DNA of 64,000 nucleotides. Source: Nautilus pompilius. Taxonomy: Eukaryota; Mollusca; Cephalopoda; Nautilida; Nautilidae. The DNA lies in NCBI GenBank assembly GCA_018389105.1, contig JACATO010001076.1, positions 72,501 through 136,500 of the forward strand, read 5' to 3'. Each line of letters starts with the position of its first letter. Positions within the stretch are counted from its first letter, which is position 1. The notes under the pieces are model-generated. The model made no database searches. It was given only the letters and a program-made list of their open reading frames with translations, and was not told the DNA's origin. Positions 45,296-57,802 of this stretch are shown here, piece by piece. Position numbers and translations under genes: made by a program.

Positions 45296-46235
45296 ACCTA
45301 TCAACCACTTACTTTGTAAAATCAAGACAAATATGCCAAAAAATCAGATCATTGAAAAAAATTAGGACTGTGCAGAGGACAAATTTTGTTGAACAAATGC
45401 ATTTGCTTGCAGTCTGAATGAATTTATAATTTATTTTCATATTAATGATTTTATACAGTTAAAGTGCATATTGCTGTTACTGTGACCAAGATAGATTTTG
45501 TAAATTGGTTTCTTAGACAATTAGACTTAAGTAGAAATTTAATACTACTGTAGAAAAAATTAAGAAAGACAAACTGTAAAATTCAAAACTGTTAAATGTT
45601 TATATCAACTTCTTATAAATTAACACGACATTTCATTCATACTCAACATATAACATCAGACTAAAAAATACCATATTACATAATTTTGTATATCTTTACT
45701 TGTGTTTTAATTACAATTATCATTTATTCTTTTCAGTTTTATTTATCATTGTTATATATATATAAAAATAGTTTTTAAAATAACAGAATTATGTCAAAGT
45801 CATTAAATAAACTAACTGACAATGGTATTGACAAATGTGAACAATGACCATTTGTATGTTTTTTTTCAACAAAATTTTTAAAGTGTAAGTGTCAGTGTTT
45901 TAAATAATTTTCTCTGATAGTTGTGTATTATTTTATTGAAGAAACTGGTAAAAACTGAAGAATTTAGAGTATAAGAAAACCATTTTCAATGTTAAAATTA
46001 AAAAAATATATATATATACCTTAAAATTATAAACATGCAGTGAGGCTAGCTTCTTTTTGTCAGGAGAATTGATGGTTTTAATTGCACTCACATTAAGTGA
46101 TTCCAAGTGATGACAGCAACCTTTTTAAAAAACTGGAACAATAATGAAAAATTGGGATAAATAGGCATCCAATTGGAACACTTTTATGGGGTAAAAGAAC
46201 CAGGGCATTTTCAATAAAATTGGGACTCTTGAAAA

Positions 46236-46310
46236 GACTATTGTGTGTGGTACAGAGCTGAGTCTGATGTGACTCTGGGCTTCTTGCTTGTGAGGGACCA
46301 TTTTGTAATG
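46236..46310. repeat. Dispersed copy of the 66-bp repeat
   Basis: GTGTGGTACAGAGCTGAGTC, GATGTGACTCTGGGCTTC and GCTTGTGAGGGACC match the consensus of the array at 44820-45295. Confidence 0.55.
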
Positions 46311-47539
46311 TACAGCAATACCCCATTGAAAGCTGATTCACTATTAAGCTCTTGGCTTTGGCTTTTAAAAAAATTCTATAAAGTGAGTAAAAAAATTGGG
46401 AATTCGAATGATCTGGGCACACTTGCCATTTTTGTTTATGCCTGCTGAGCCAATCAGCACTTAGTTGCTCCTACCTCTGCTGTCACTGCTCAAGAGGGTT
46501 GGTTTATTCTTTAATCAGCTGTCTGTGTTTACCAGTAGCCAAATTAAGCCATTACATATTACTCATAGGTAATGTTAGGAACCTATTTCCATATCAACTA
46601 TGTTATAATGACCCTGCTGGAAACTCTAGGATAGCATTTTGTGATTTCAATGGGGTTTTGCTGTAGTATGATTTGGAACCAAGTCTCACAAGTATATTAA
46701 TTTGAGCAACTGTAGTAAAAGAAAGGTTTCACTATTCATGGATTAAGCAAAAATTGCAAGACAATCTATTTTGATTTGTCTTTTTCTTCAACAAAAGATC
46801 ATGAGATAAAAACTATGAACCAAATTAATAATTAAAATGTTTGTATGAAACAGCTTGATTGAACTTTAGATCTCAATTCTCTATTCCAGTGATTATAAAA
46901 TATATTTTCCTTCAATTGTAAAATCTCTATAAGTAATCATAGTTATCTATTTTTGATATTATTGCATTTCAACTGTTTAATTGTGGAAATGGAAATGACT
47001 GTTTGTTCAGATGCTTCATCCAAAAGAAGATAAATGTTTTTCTTAATATTTTTGCCCTGATTTTGTCACTTGCATTAGGTCTCCACGAGTTTGATAAAAT
47101 TTATAATTAAAAATGCATGAAATTTGTTTTGCATTATTTATGAACTTGTGAACATTATTGAGTAGAGATTAAAGTGGACAGCAGGTTGAGGTAACTCAGA
47201 TGAAGTACATTAAAGATTTTTACTAAATTGTGCTTTGTTAAAATATTTTGTTTTATTTGTTGTCATTGGTACCTATCTTATATGGTGGTCCATTCCCCAC
47301 TTTGATTGTATTTGAACAGGTGAAAATAAATCCTCCACAAAAGGAGCACTTGTAATAACAACTAAAAAATTTAATAAGTAATTTTGTTGGAGTATTTGGA
47401 AAAGCATTTTTCTGAAATACTTCTCACATGTACAGTTTTGTATTGGTTTTTGGGAAAATTAACTGCCATGATATTTAACTGTGCATTTTCTCTGAGAATT
47501 CATTATTTGAGAATTTGTTACTGATGATTTTCAGCCAGA

Positions 47540-47880
47540 GTGACTGGTGCCAAGTCAGTCAGTGTTTATCATTTTGTCTTGTCCTCAAACTTTCTCACCT
47601 GCTCCATTAATTAGCTACCTGCAAATTGTCTCATTGTAATAAACACTTGCCTGGACATTTTTGGATAGCTATTGCCTAAGGCTACAGTAATGATTGGGCT
47701 AAGCATAATTATAGAGCACTAAAAGATATTTAGAGGAAAGTGGATCTGGAAGTAACTGTTATGAGTTCAGTAACGTGGAAGAAGCTCCATTAATTGGAGT
47801 GATGTTAGAAAGCAGCACCCTCGTCCCTGAGCACTTAAAAAATCTCTGACATAGTGTTTCACATTTTCCACTGCCTAATT
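47540..47880. promoter_or_regulatory. Candidate cis-regulatory block
   Basis: A non-coding stretch of higher complexity than its surroundings with several homeodomain-type cores (CCATTAATTAGCTACCTG, CTCCATTAATTGGAG) and paired TGACTGGTGCCAAGTCAGTC. No frame is open. Function is inferred from composition only. Confidence 0.25.
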
Positions 47881-48829
47881 GCTGCTGTATACACTAATAG
47901 GCCACAAAATGTAAGCAGCACAGGATCTTCCAGTTTTCCATTTATGCAATTTTACATGATGACAAGCCATATCATATGATCAAATAGGTACACTTCTATA
48001 GTGGTTGTGAAAGGGCCAAAGGGTGATGATAGTGGCTGCCATGGCTTCAGTAATTAACATGTCGATGATGACCAGATATGGAAAGTTGCAAAACCACTAT
48101 TGGCTGGTACACCTCCAATTATGTGTGGGACTTAATCAAATCCTTAGATACAGACAAGATGTAAAGGTCAAAGGTTAGCTGTCAAAATTCAGTATAAACT
48201 AGGTGCATCTTTTACTTCACATAAACAATGCATTAGGAGCTACAAATTAGTGGCATTGAGTGCAAGTCATTTATGTGAAATATTCTAATTCTTTGATTTT
48301 GTGTTAGTGGGGGAATGTGCATTTTAGTATCTTTTATATATCTGAAAGCAATATTCTAGGTTTGTGAGTCTTGCATTCCTTGTTTTTAAAGATAGAAATA
48401 TTTTTTTTTTAATTAAATTGGAAAGGGAAAGCATAAATATTAAAAAAAATAGAATAGATGGATATTTTTTGAAACAGGAGTTTGCATTTTAAAATTTTGT
48501 TTCTTCTGTCCAACTAACTATTTACTAAGATTTGTATTCAGCATTCTCTAGCAGAGAATAGATTGGCATTTATTGGTACAAAGGAATTTAATTAAAGAAA
48601 ATTAATTTTACCAAACAAGGCTTTATGGTCTATATACAGGGTTTCTGACTAAGCAAAACAAGAACTGTAGGCTAAAGAAAAGTCTCTAATTAATATTTAC
48701 AACACTTGTGTTGCTACCATAAAATAATTCAACAGTGTTCTTGAACAGTAATGAATTGTTACTGCAGTTTGCTTCAGAATAAGAGTTATTTTTTTTTCGT
48801 TTTCTTTATTTTTGTATTTCTTAAGGATC

Positions 48830-49375
48830 TCAGTAGACTTGACTAAATTTGTTTGATTTAATAATTTTCTCTCTTGGAATGTCTATCGTCTTGTATGTGT
48901 AGGTAACTTTCAGGGTCTGAATTTTATGTGACTCATGTTGGTTTTTCTCAGATGGTCTTTTCCTAAGGTTTCAAGATCTGACTAAAGTTACTCGATTTGA
49001 CTGTCTTCTCTCATAAGTTCTTACTTTCTGTGTTTGTAGATAACCTTTAAAATGTGAATAGATGTGAAAAGATATGACTAAAATTGCTTGATTTCAAAAT
49101 TTTCTGATAGTTTTTTTTTTTTTGTAGATAACCCTCAAAATTTGTCAGTAAAGATGGTTGATTTGACAGTGTTCTCTTTGAGTTTTTCTGTCTCTGTAGA
49201 TTTTAGGTAATGTTTAAGATGTCAAAATATGTGACAAAAGTTGTTTGATTTTTGATTTTCCAATATTTGTCTTTCATATTGCTTCAACTCTTACATCTGT
49301 AGGTAACCACGAAGATCTGTGTAGACCTGGCTAAAGTAGTTTGGTTTGACAGTGCTCTTTCTCAGATTTGATGAT
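48830..49375. repeat. Degenerate tandem array, period about 70-140 bp
   Basis: Five or so diverged repeats share TGTAGGTAACC or TGTAGATAACC, GACTAAAGTTGTTTGATTTG and ACAGTGTTCTCT. Repeat length is irregular. The array abuts the piggyBac relic on its right. Confidence 0.55.
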
Positions 49376-49619
49376 ATGCCTTTTATGAAGGTGGTAAATT
49401 ACTGATTAATTGTCTGATTAGTAAAATTTATAACAGAAATTTTGGCAGTGTTACTGGTAAATACAAGTGACCTGTCCAATTTTTCTGATGGCAATTCTTC
49501 CAATGACAGTGGCGAAGTTTTCTCAGATAAAGAGTGAACAGACATTGTTTCTGACAAGATAAACAATGCATTTTTGTACTTTGTAGGGTCAAAGCTAATA
49601 GATTATTTTTTGTAATTTT

Positions 49620-50815
49620 TTCCAAATTTTTTGTTACAAAACATTGCTGACCAGACAAATCTGGTACAACAAAATGGGGTGGTGAACTTTCAGCCAACTG
49701 CAGTTGCAGAAAGTTTTGCATACTTGGGCATGCTGTTTCTTATAGTAGTAATTCAGCTGCTAATCTATAGATGTTACTGGAGCAAAAGGCCTGAACTGAG
49801 ACAACCAACAATAGCAAACATCATGACAAGAAATAGGTTTGAACAACTTACTAGATATTTTCACATCAATGGCACAACAAAAAATGGACCCCACATCGAC
49901 CTAGAATATGACAAACTACACAAGGTTTGTCCTGCCATATAAAATGCCGAAAAAAAATTTCCAGAACATTATGCTCTGTGTCAAAACAAGGCAGCAGATG
50001 AGGCCATGATCAAGTCCAAGGGCCATTGCTGCTTTCTACAGTATTTGCCATCAAAGCTCTGCAAGTGTAGAATGAAAGTTTGGGCCACGTGTGACTCTGT
50101 CTTTCTATCTTGTCAGTTTTGATATCTACACAGGGAAGGACACTTCAGGGACAGATAAAAATCCCCTGAACACTAGAGTGGTGACAAATTTGGTCAAATC
50201 ATACCATAAGAAGAGGCATCAAGTCTATTTTGACAATTTTTTAATATCTTTTTTGCTGATGGACATTCTCGAAAGAAAAATGATGCATGCCTTTGGAACA
50301 TTCTGGTTGAACAGTCATGGTTTACCCGTTCCTATTTAAACATTGAAACTAAAAACAATGGAAACAAGAAATAAATGCAAAATGAAAAACTGATGTCAGT
50401 CACTTGGCTTGAGAAAAAGGGGCAAGTTAGTGTGCTGTTCACTGCCAACAAAGTGGGGAACACAATCATCACATGACAGAGCAATGGGGGACAACCAGAT
50501 CTGAGCTATCCAAAACTAATTGTCATACAAGACTATGCAGACAATTCCAATGCTGTTGACAAAAATGATCAATTGAAGTCACACTATAGCAATGCCAACA
50601 AAGCAATAAAAAAAGTGGCAGAAATACATGTTTTGGTTCATTTGTGATGTGACATTGATCAATGCATACATTCTTCACCATGAGGCACCAGGTGGATCAT
50701 TCTCCAAGCCCCTGACTCACCTGGATTTTTATCTAAATGTTGCCAAGGGCCTTAATGACTTTTCAAGCAGGAAGATAATTTCTAAACCGAATCACACTCA
50801 TGAAGACTGAGACCA
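49620..50815 (+). pseudogene. piggyBac-like transposase relic
   Basis: The frame at 49631-49942 reads FAYLGMLFLIVVIQLLIYRC, IANIMTRNRFEQLTRYFHIN and LEYDKLHKV, the N-terminal half of the piggyBac transposase core. A stop follows, then KAADEAMIKSKGHC with the EAMI/KG block that holds the first catalytic Asp region in the family. Later traces are YHKKRHQVYFDNFLIS (second Asp region) and a degraded NAVDKNDQLKSHYS (third Asp, usually VD-xD). Many stops occur. It is unrelated in detail to the remnants in the tandem array. Confidence 0.75.
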
Positions 50816-50949
50816 AACATGGTGTGCATAATTGTCCTCTGCTCCAAAGGCACTAAGCAAACACTTGCCAGAAATAAAATCCAGTTTTCATGGGAGTGTA
50901 GAAAAGAAAGGGTTGCTTTGGCAAATTCAATAGCTTCCAACAATAATGC

Positions 50950-53900
50950 AGTTTATATGAGTTAGTGACTTCTGTTTGTTTTTGTTTTTATTTGTTATTT
51001 GTGTAATTACCTACCTATGGGCCTTATCTATGAACATTCTGTCTTCTATTATCTACACAGTGGAGTTTATGACACTTTTGGAACAAATATTTGTGTATGA
51101 ATGGCATTGAAATTAAGACTGACTCTGTTAAGTGTAATCTCTGTGTTGTGTTTTTACCTGTGCTTTCACTCACCCATTATCTCATCAACTGCTTTACAAA
51201 GATCATTGAAATGCCATGATCAATCTTCTCTTCATTTGCATGCATTGAAGAGAGGAAAACACCAGCTTTGATGTTTTAATTTAATTTATTTATGATAAAG
51301 TAAATTTATGAAAAAAATGTAATAAATCAAAATAATTATGCATTCATGTGTCATATTTTCACAAAATAACATACCAAACACACAAACCAATAACTTTCAT
51401 GCACTCACACAAGTTTTTATGAAAATCTGTTCAATAACTTATAAACTACAGGAGTTTGTATAGTTTTATAACCTGAGTTCTGGTCAATTTCACCAAATCC
51501 TTACAGGATTGGGGCTTGGAAATAGAGAACACTATAGGCCTTTAGGAGCTAAAATATTAATTTCCTTGTGAAAATTCAGCATCCTGAATAATTGCCTAGT
51601 TATGTAAACCTTTAGAACTTGTGGTGTATTGCAACATTTTGCCAACATATTTGTTTTGATGGAAGAAGAAAACAGCATGCAGGTACATGAAGTTTGGATA
51701 GTTAAAAAAAGATGGTTGAAATCAGAGTTGGTTATTGTGTATAGTACCTATATAGCACTGCATTATTTAAAATTATTTTCATGGTGTATGTGAAGTTATA
51801 TATATATATCAGCAATTTGTTTACAAAAATAAATTTAAAACTTTGTTTTGATTATGGAATATGCATATTTTTGTGTACTCCAAAGTAAACTAGTATAACA
51901 TTATTAAAGTCTGATTTTCATGATATAGAAAGCATCTCTGCTGTTTTCTTTGCCTACTTATCCATTGTCAGTAATATTATCTGTGTTGACTGATCAGTAA
52001 TTGCTAATTTAAGTGATGTATGTGCACCTTCCATAAACAGCTTTTGGGCAACAGTGGACATTTAAATGAGTTAACAAGAAATTGCCTCAATGCAGAAAGT
52101 GGTAAAAAATTTGTTTTTGCATTATAATTTAAGAGCTTTTTGACTTTAAATAGTTATATTTTTGACAGATTTCATAATTGTCTTTCAATTTTAAATATCT
52201 ATAGACCAGCATTACTTTCAATACATTGGGTTTCATTCACATAGTTACACATGAACCTGGCTTTGTAAATGACTCTGTAGAAACTGTTGCGTTAAATATT
52301 TGATCTTTAAATTCACCTAATTATGTTTTAGTTATGATTTGGATATATCTGTGTTATTGATCAGTTCACATTAAACTTTGGGAGATATCAACTTCCACTA
52401 TAAAACTATTATTTACGCATATTATTGGATAAACCAAAGTCTCATAAATGTACTTAATTTGAATTTTGTTTTTAGACCAGTATTACTTTTTATTTATTTT
52501 TGGCTTTCACCTATTTATATGCAGGGATATCAACCCTAGATTTGGGGAGGAGATCTTAGTGGGGGGGGGGGAGAATTGTCTTCCAAACAACATATCGCTT
52601 CCTTACTTCCCATACAAAAAAAATTGTGGCGAAGGTGTGATTGAATCAATGTTTATGGGATTTACCATCTTTGCTGCCCCTCCTCAGACTTCAATTCAAA
52701 TCGATGTTCCTTGGTATGTGTTAATCTGGATAAATTGATTAATCAATAAAATTGGTATAATATGGAAAACACAGAAAGGAGCAATATTAAAGTTATTTTT
52801 GACTGAAAAAACAGAAGTTTATATTTGCTGCTATAAAGCCTAGTAATCAGCCTATCAGTTAATTAACAAAATGGCCAATTAGACTGATTATCGATCATCT
52901 GCTGACTAATCAGCACATCCCTGCTCAGATTGTTGTTCTTCCTTCACTGATATCTTGCAGGTAAACTCAGACAATATCACTAACCTCAACTTAAGAGTTT
53001 GTGGGTTTTTTTTAAGTTTATTAGAATATCTTTCCATTAATTAAATTATTATTTAAAAAGAATGCTTGCAAATAATAAATTATTTTTTTCTATTTAATTG
53101 TTATTTTTAGTTATCTTCCATGCAGAGGGTTTATTGCTATTCTGTTACTGGCCTATATTTGGTAGGCCAGATCTTAACTTTCATTAAATTTTTGCTTATT
53201 TTATTGATCAGAGCAAATTTATGTTTTCTCCTCTTTATTTGTTTGTCAGTAGGTTTCATATTTCTTTCTGAATCTCAGGGCAGAAATTGCTTACTATTTT
53301 CAAGCATCCAAAATTGGCAGTTTAGTACTCAACACCTTATGAGTGAAGTGGAGAAGGGAGTGGCGACAGGACATGTTTGCATCACGAATACCTGGATGGT
53401 TGCTGATGATGGATATTAATGATAATTCTGCATGACCAGATGTGTTGTCCTCAAGAAAGATGTTTGAACATTATGTTCCCTAAGAGCAATATAGTATCCC
53501 CAAGCTAAACAAGAAAAATGGCTGCTTAAGTGTTGATAATTTGATTGTTTGAAAATTCTAAAAAATAAATAAGTACTCAGACATCTACATCTCTTTTGGT
53601 GATGTGATAATTACATATATAAATACATGCTACACAATTTTTGATTGCATGAATACTTTTCAATGTCAGATCTATAGTTTTTAAAAAGTAAAAGTGCATT
53701 AGAACCCTTGTAAGGGTACTGTGGCATTTATTAGCACAATAATAATCATGATAATTAGTTTTAAATGGGAAAAAAAAAACTCTCTGTACACCACTAAGTT
53801 ATCTGAAATTAGCAATTTTAACCCCCCCCCACCTGGTCAAGAGAAGATAGCAAGGATGATACCATGGAGTAAATATTGGGTTATCAACAGGTGGATGAAT

Positions 53901-54140
53901 TCTGGTGACCTGCTGTTTGTGCTCTATCAGTTGCAGGATCTAGTGAACTGGATGTTTAACAAGTTTGCTCAGCAGCTGTGAAACTATTTCAGGAACAGTA
54001 ATTACCAATGGGTAAGGTATACAAGTGATGGGTTTCTCCTTGCTTTCCATAATTGGCAAACAACAGGTGACTACAGGGTAAAAACAAATTTTATTGACCT
54101 ACTGGAATTGCCTTAGTGTAGAAACCAACTTCACTGCTAC
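50950..54140. other. Gene-free stretch
   Basis: AT-rich DNA. A G run near 52561 and a C run near 53823 inflate open frames. No supported exon, RNA gene or transposon end was seen. Confidence 0.35.
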
Positions 54141-54149
54141 TGCTACTGG

Positions 54150-54690
54150 TGTCAGTGAATATGAGTTTTGATCAAAGCTATTTGCTAATAGGGGGAGCTG
54201 TTAGTCAAGAAATGAATGTCGCTGGAACCTATTTATTTAGCTGTCACACGATAATTGCATGGAAAAAGTGTAAATTTGACTGAGACAGCTAGTATGTGTC
54301 GCTAATTAATATGGCTCTCTGATGTGAAAATCGGCTTAGATAAGCTGACTGGAGAGTGGGAAGAAAGAGAGAAGACCATGTTTTGTACAGGGAAGGCGAG
54401 CGCCAAAGACAGGGGGAGTAATTAGAAAGGACACTGCAATCTGTTCACATGTCCAATTAGGTTCTGATTTAGCAGTAGCCCACAGTAATTAACTCTCCAA
54501 TCATAGTGATGGATATTTGGCTGAAGATGCTGTACCTCAGATGCTGGGTCTCCTAATTGCGTTTCCATGGCTAATGCTCTAGTTAGTGCCTGTCAGATGC
54601 AGGTGCCATTTATTTGCTATACTGATTATTTAAAGGTGAGCTAAAACTGCTTAGTAGGGATCTTCAGCCGCTTGCTGATTTTTGTAACAT
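54150..54690. promoter_or_regulatory. Candidate conserved cis-regulatory element
   Basis: A block of balanced composition and high complexity, without an open frame, inside AT-rich low-complexity DNA. It is dense in developmental factor cores: TTGATCAAAG (TCF/LEF type), AGCTGTCA (MEIS/TALE type), CGCTAATTAATATGG and AGTAATTAACT (homeodomain type), GCAGGTG (E box). Such texture is typical of conserved enhancers, but conservation itself was not tested. Confidence 0.35.
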
Positions 54691-54699
54691 CTTCCTCAT

Positions 54700-57600
54700 T
54701 TAGAAATAAATTTAGAAAAAGTTATTTCTACCATTTTGTCATTTTTTCCCATCTTCTCAGATAAATAGTGAAATAATTTTTAAGTAGCTTAAAAAAAAAA
54801 CACTGCATATCTTAACTCTAGAAATAGCAAAATATACATCTACTAATGTAATACTGTTAATTAATTATCATGATGATCATCATCATCAGCCTTCACTGTC
54901 TAAAGAACAATGTATTTTGTGAAAATTGTTATATTCACTTTATTTTTTAAATATTAAAAACAACAACAAAGGAATCATACTAAAATTTAATTCTGAATGA
55001 TTTTGAATTTATAGATTTTTATTTGCTAATTTATGAAGAAATTTTGAATTATGCTTCTTTTTGATTTGAAAAGTATGGTTTTGTTCACCTGTGTCCGGTT
55101 CTAGCAGCAGCTTGCTCTTTTTTTTTTTGACATCTATTTATCAAAAATTACCTAAGTCTCACCATAATGGTGATTTGAAAATTTATTTAAAGTTGTGATT
55201 TATTTATTTAGCCATAATTCTTTGTATATTTAAAAATCCTCATTTATTTTATATATAATAGAGGCCCACTTGATTTACTAAGATAGAATTATTTGCAAAC
55301 TTGCAGTAGTTTTCTTTTTTTTTGTTTTATAATTTTTCTCTTTAAAGCCATTTTTTAAAATTGATTTCCTAAAGTAACCATCCTATCTGAAGTCTATAAC
55401 TGATTGCTTTATTGATTGTTGTGTTTTCTCTCAGAATTTGTTAATATTCTACATCTTGGAAGTTCATATATCTTTTTTGCTTTTTATTAATAGTGTTGTT
55501 GATCCTTTATTTGTATGAATGAAATAGGGAAACCCTTTTACCCAACTCTGAAATATATTGAAATCATCTTTGAATATAGACAAAAGCAAGAAAAAGAAAT
55601 AGCGTTAATCAGTCAGTTGGTCAAGCCTTTTTTCAGATCTTCTGGAAATTTTGGATACACTTTCTCGGCAGTTATAAACTTCATGTAGCAAAATACAGTT
55701 CACCTTTTCATGAGCATTTCTTAATTGTAATGCTTTCAGTTCAGCATAGCGATAACGTGGCATTATTGTGTGCAGTAAAAATAAGGTAGTGGATCTGAAT
55801 TCATCAAAGATAACTCATAAAATAATAAAGTATGTTTTTAAATTTTCTTTCAGTAAACAATTCTTCATAAAAAGTTCAGATAATGAATGGAGAACTTAGA
55901 ACTTTTATTCTATTTTTGTTTTCTAATCAGCATAGAACTACATTCAGCACTGTTAAAACTTTTTAAGTTTTTTTGAAAAGTTAGAAAAGACAATTCTAGA
56001 ATTAATTTTCAAGACAGTCTTATCTATGCAAGGGTTTCCCTAATAAGTTTTAGCTTCACAAATTGAACTGTCCCTTTGGTTCTGTGAAGACAAAAGGAAA
56101 AAAAAAGAAGATAAGAAAATTATCACATCAAGCTAATGTGGGTATACACATTTTCTTTTTTGCTTTTTAAAATTAAATATCTGTGCTTTCTTTCTGTATA
56201 GCTATGAAGAATCTCTAGGATAAACCTGCTCCTGTTGCATTCCCAAAGGACCTTGATAAAAATCACTCATGATAAGGAAGATGATTATAAAGTTTATAAT
56301 GTTAAAGAAAACTAACACCTAACAAGAGGTTCTGAATTGACATAAATCTACAAGTACTTGTGTCATTGTGAATCATTTCTGCATCATTCTGTGACAGCCT
56401 CATAAGGTTCTACTTATCTACTTCTCACTAATTGTTGATGATGATATTGCAAATTGAAACGCAACAGACACCTGCTGCTCTAATGGAGTCCATTCATAAA
56501 GGAGCAAGGGTTTATTGTTAAAGCTAGACTCTGCATTGTGAGGGAAGAAATTTAGAAACTGGACATAATTCAGCTTACCACTAGTACATTACTATTGATT
56601 AAAGTATCCCCTCTTCTCATCTTCATTGCAAAACTCCACATTGTGTAATTTCAAAGAAAATCACTAAGTACTTAATAATAGACAGAGAGGGTATAAGAGG
56701 AAAGAAAGAAACTCTTCTTTGTATTACCAACCGGGAAAGAAATGTGCATTCACTGTAAGAAATTCTTTTCTAGGTATCTGGTCATCCATATAACTTATCC
56801 TCACCCCTGGCTTAACTGATTAGGGTAGTGGGGAAGACCTTGGATATATTTTTTTGTTTTCCTCTGTTTTCTCAACCAGTTAAAAAATTTTCCAGATGGA
56901 CATTAGGATACAGATATTTAGAAAGATGTCGTAAACATTAAAGATGGATAGCAAAAACTGAAAGGAAAGTAGTGAAATCATATTTAATAAAACAATGCAA
57001 AATGAACAAAACTTATAGAAGAAGTTGAATTGATGCATGTCACACAGTATAACATCAAATTGTTATCATTGAAAGAATCCAGGAAACATTTCTGGATTGG
57101 TTACCATGCACATCTTTTGGGGTTTGATAATGTACAGCAATTAGATAAGGAAGTGGCTTGGTTGACATTTATCCCAACAAGACTGAAAAATATTTTTTGT
57201 AAAGCTTTGATTAAGAAAAATATAGGACTGACTTATACTGCAAGATTTACTGTGGATCGCTATAAGTCAGTGACTGTTTGAAGTGAGTAGACAGCTGTAC
57301 CATTAGTGTGACAGTTTCCAAGGAGACAAGTGCGTGTAACAATTTGTGTCTATTTCCAAGGAGACAAGCTTGTCTACCAGGTCTTTTTGATGGTTTCCAG
57401 GAAGTTAAATCTACTACTTAGTATTAAATATTTTTGAAGGAAAATGGATGGATCTGCCAGTTTGTGTGTGAACATTTGCATAAGAAAAAGAAACACGTCA
57501 TTGTTGAATTTTAAGATAAGAAAGTTTAGCCTTAACCATATGACCTGAGTAACCTAACAGTGTCTTGTTATTTGACTTGTTGTTATATGACTTAAAGAAC

Positions 57601-57795
57601 CAGTCATGTATGAGCTAGAGATTTAATGAAAGCAATATTTATTCTCAGATGCTACTATCTTCCTCTATTAGTTGAGTAAATTTTATTCTGTTGAATTTTT
57701 GGCTTTATGGTTTAAAAATATATTAAGAGATAACTGATTATGCCATGTAATTCAATGCTTGCTTATAAGTATAATTTCTCAGTCAGAAACACTAC
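54700..57795. other. Gene-free stretch
   Basis: AT-rich, no supported gene. The 83-codon frame at 57030-57281 has protein-like stretches (HFWIGYHAHLLGF) but no recognisable family or splice sites. Confidence 0.3.
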
Positions 57796-57802
57796 TTGAT
57801 TA

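Larger units (their letters stand above)
45300..48820. other. Gene-free stretch
   Basis: Apart from the dispersed 66-bp repeat and the complex block at 47540-47880, this is AT-rich DNA with no supported exon or transposon. Confidence 0.35.

Noticed and set aside
52466..53981. Several + strand frames of 86-99 codons.
   Set aside because: They contain homopolymer-encoded stretches and hydrophobic low-complexity sequence typical of AT-rich non-coding DNA.
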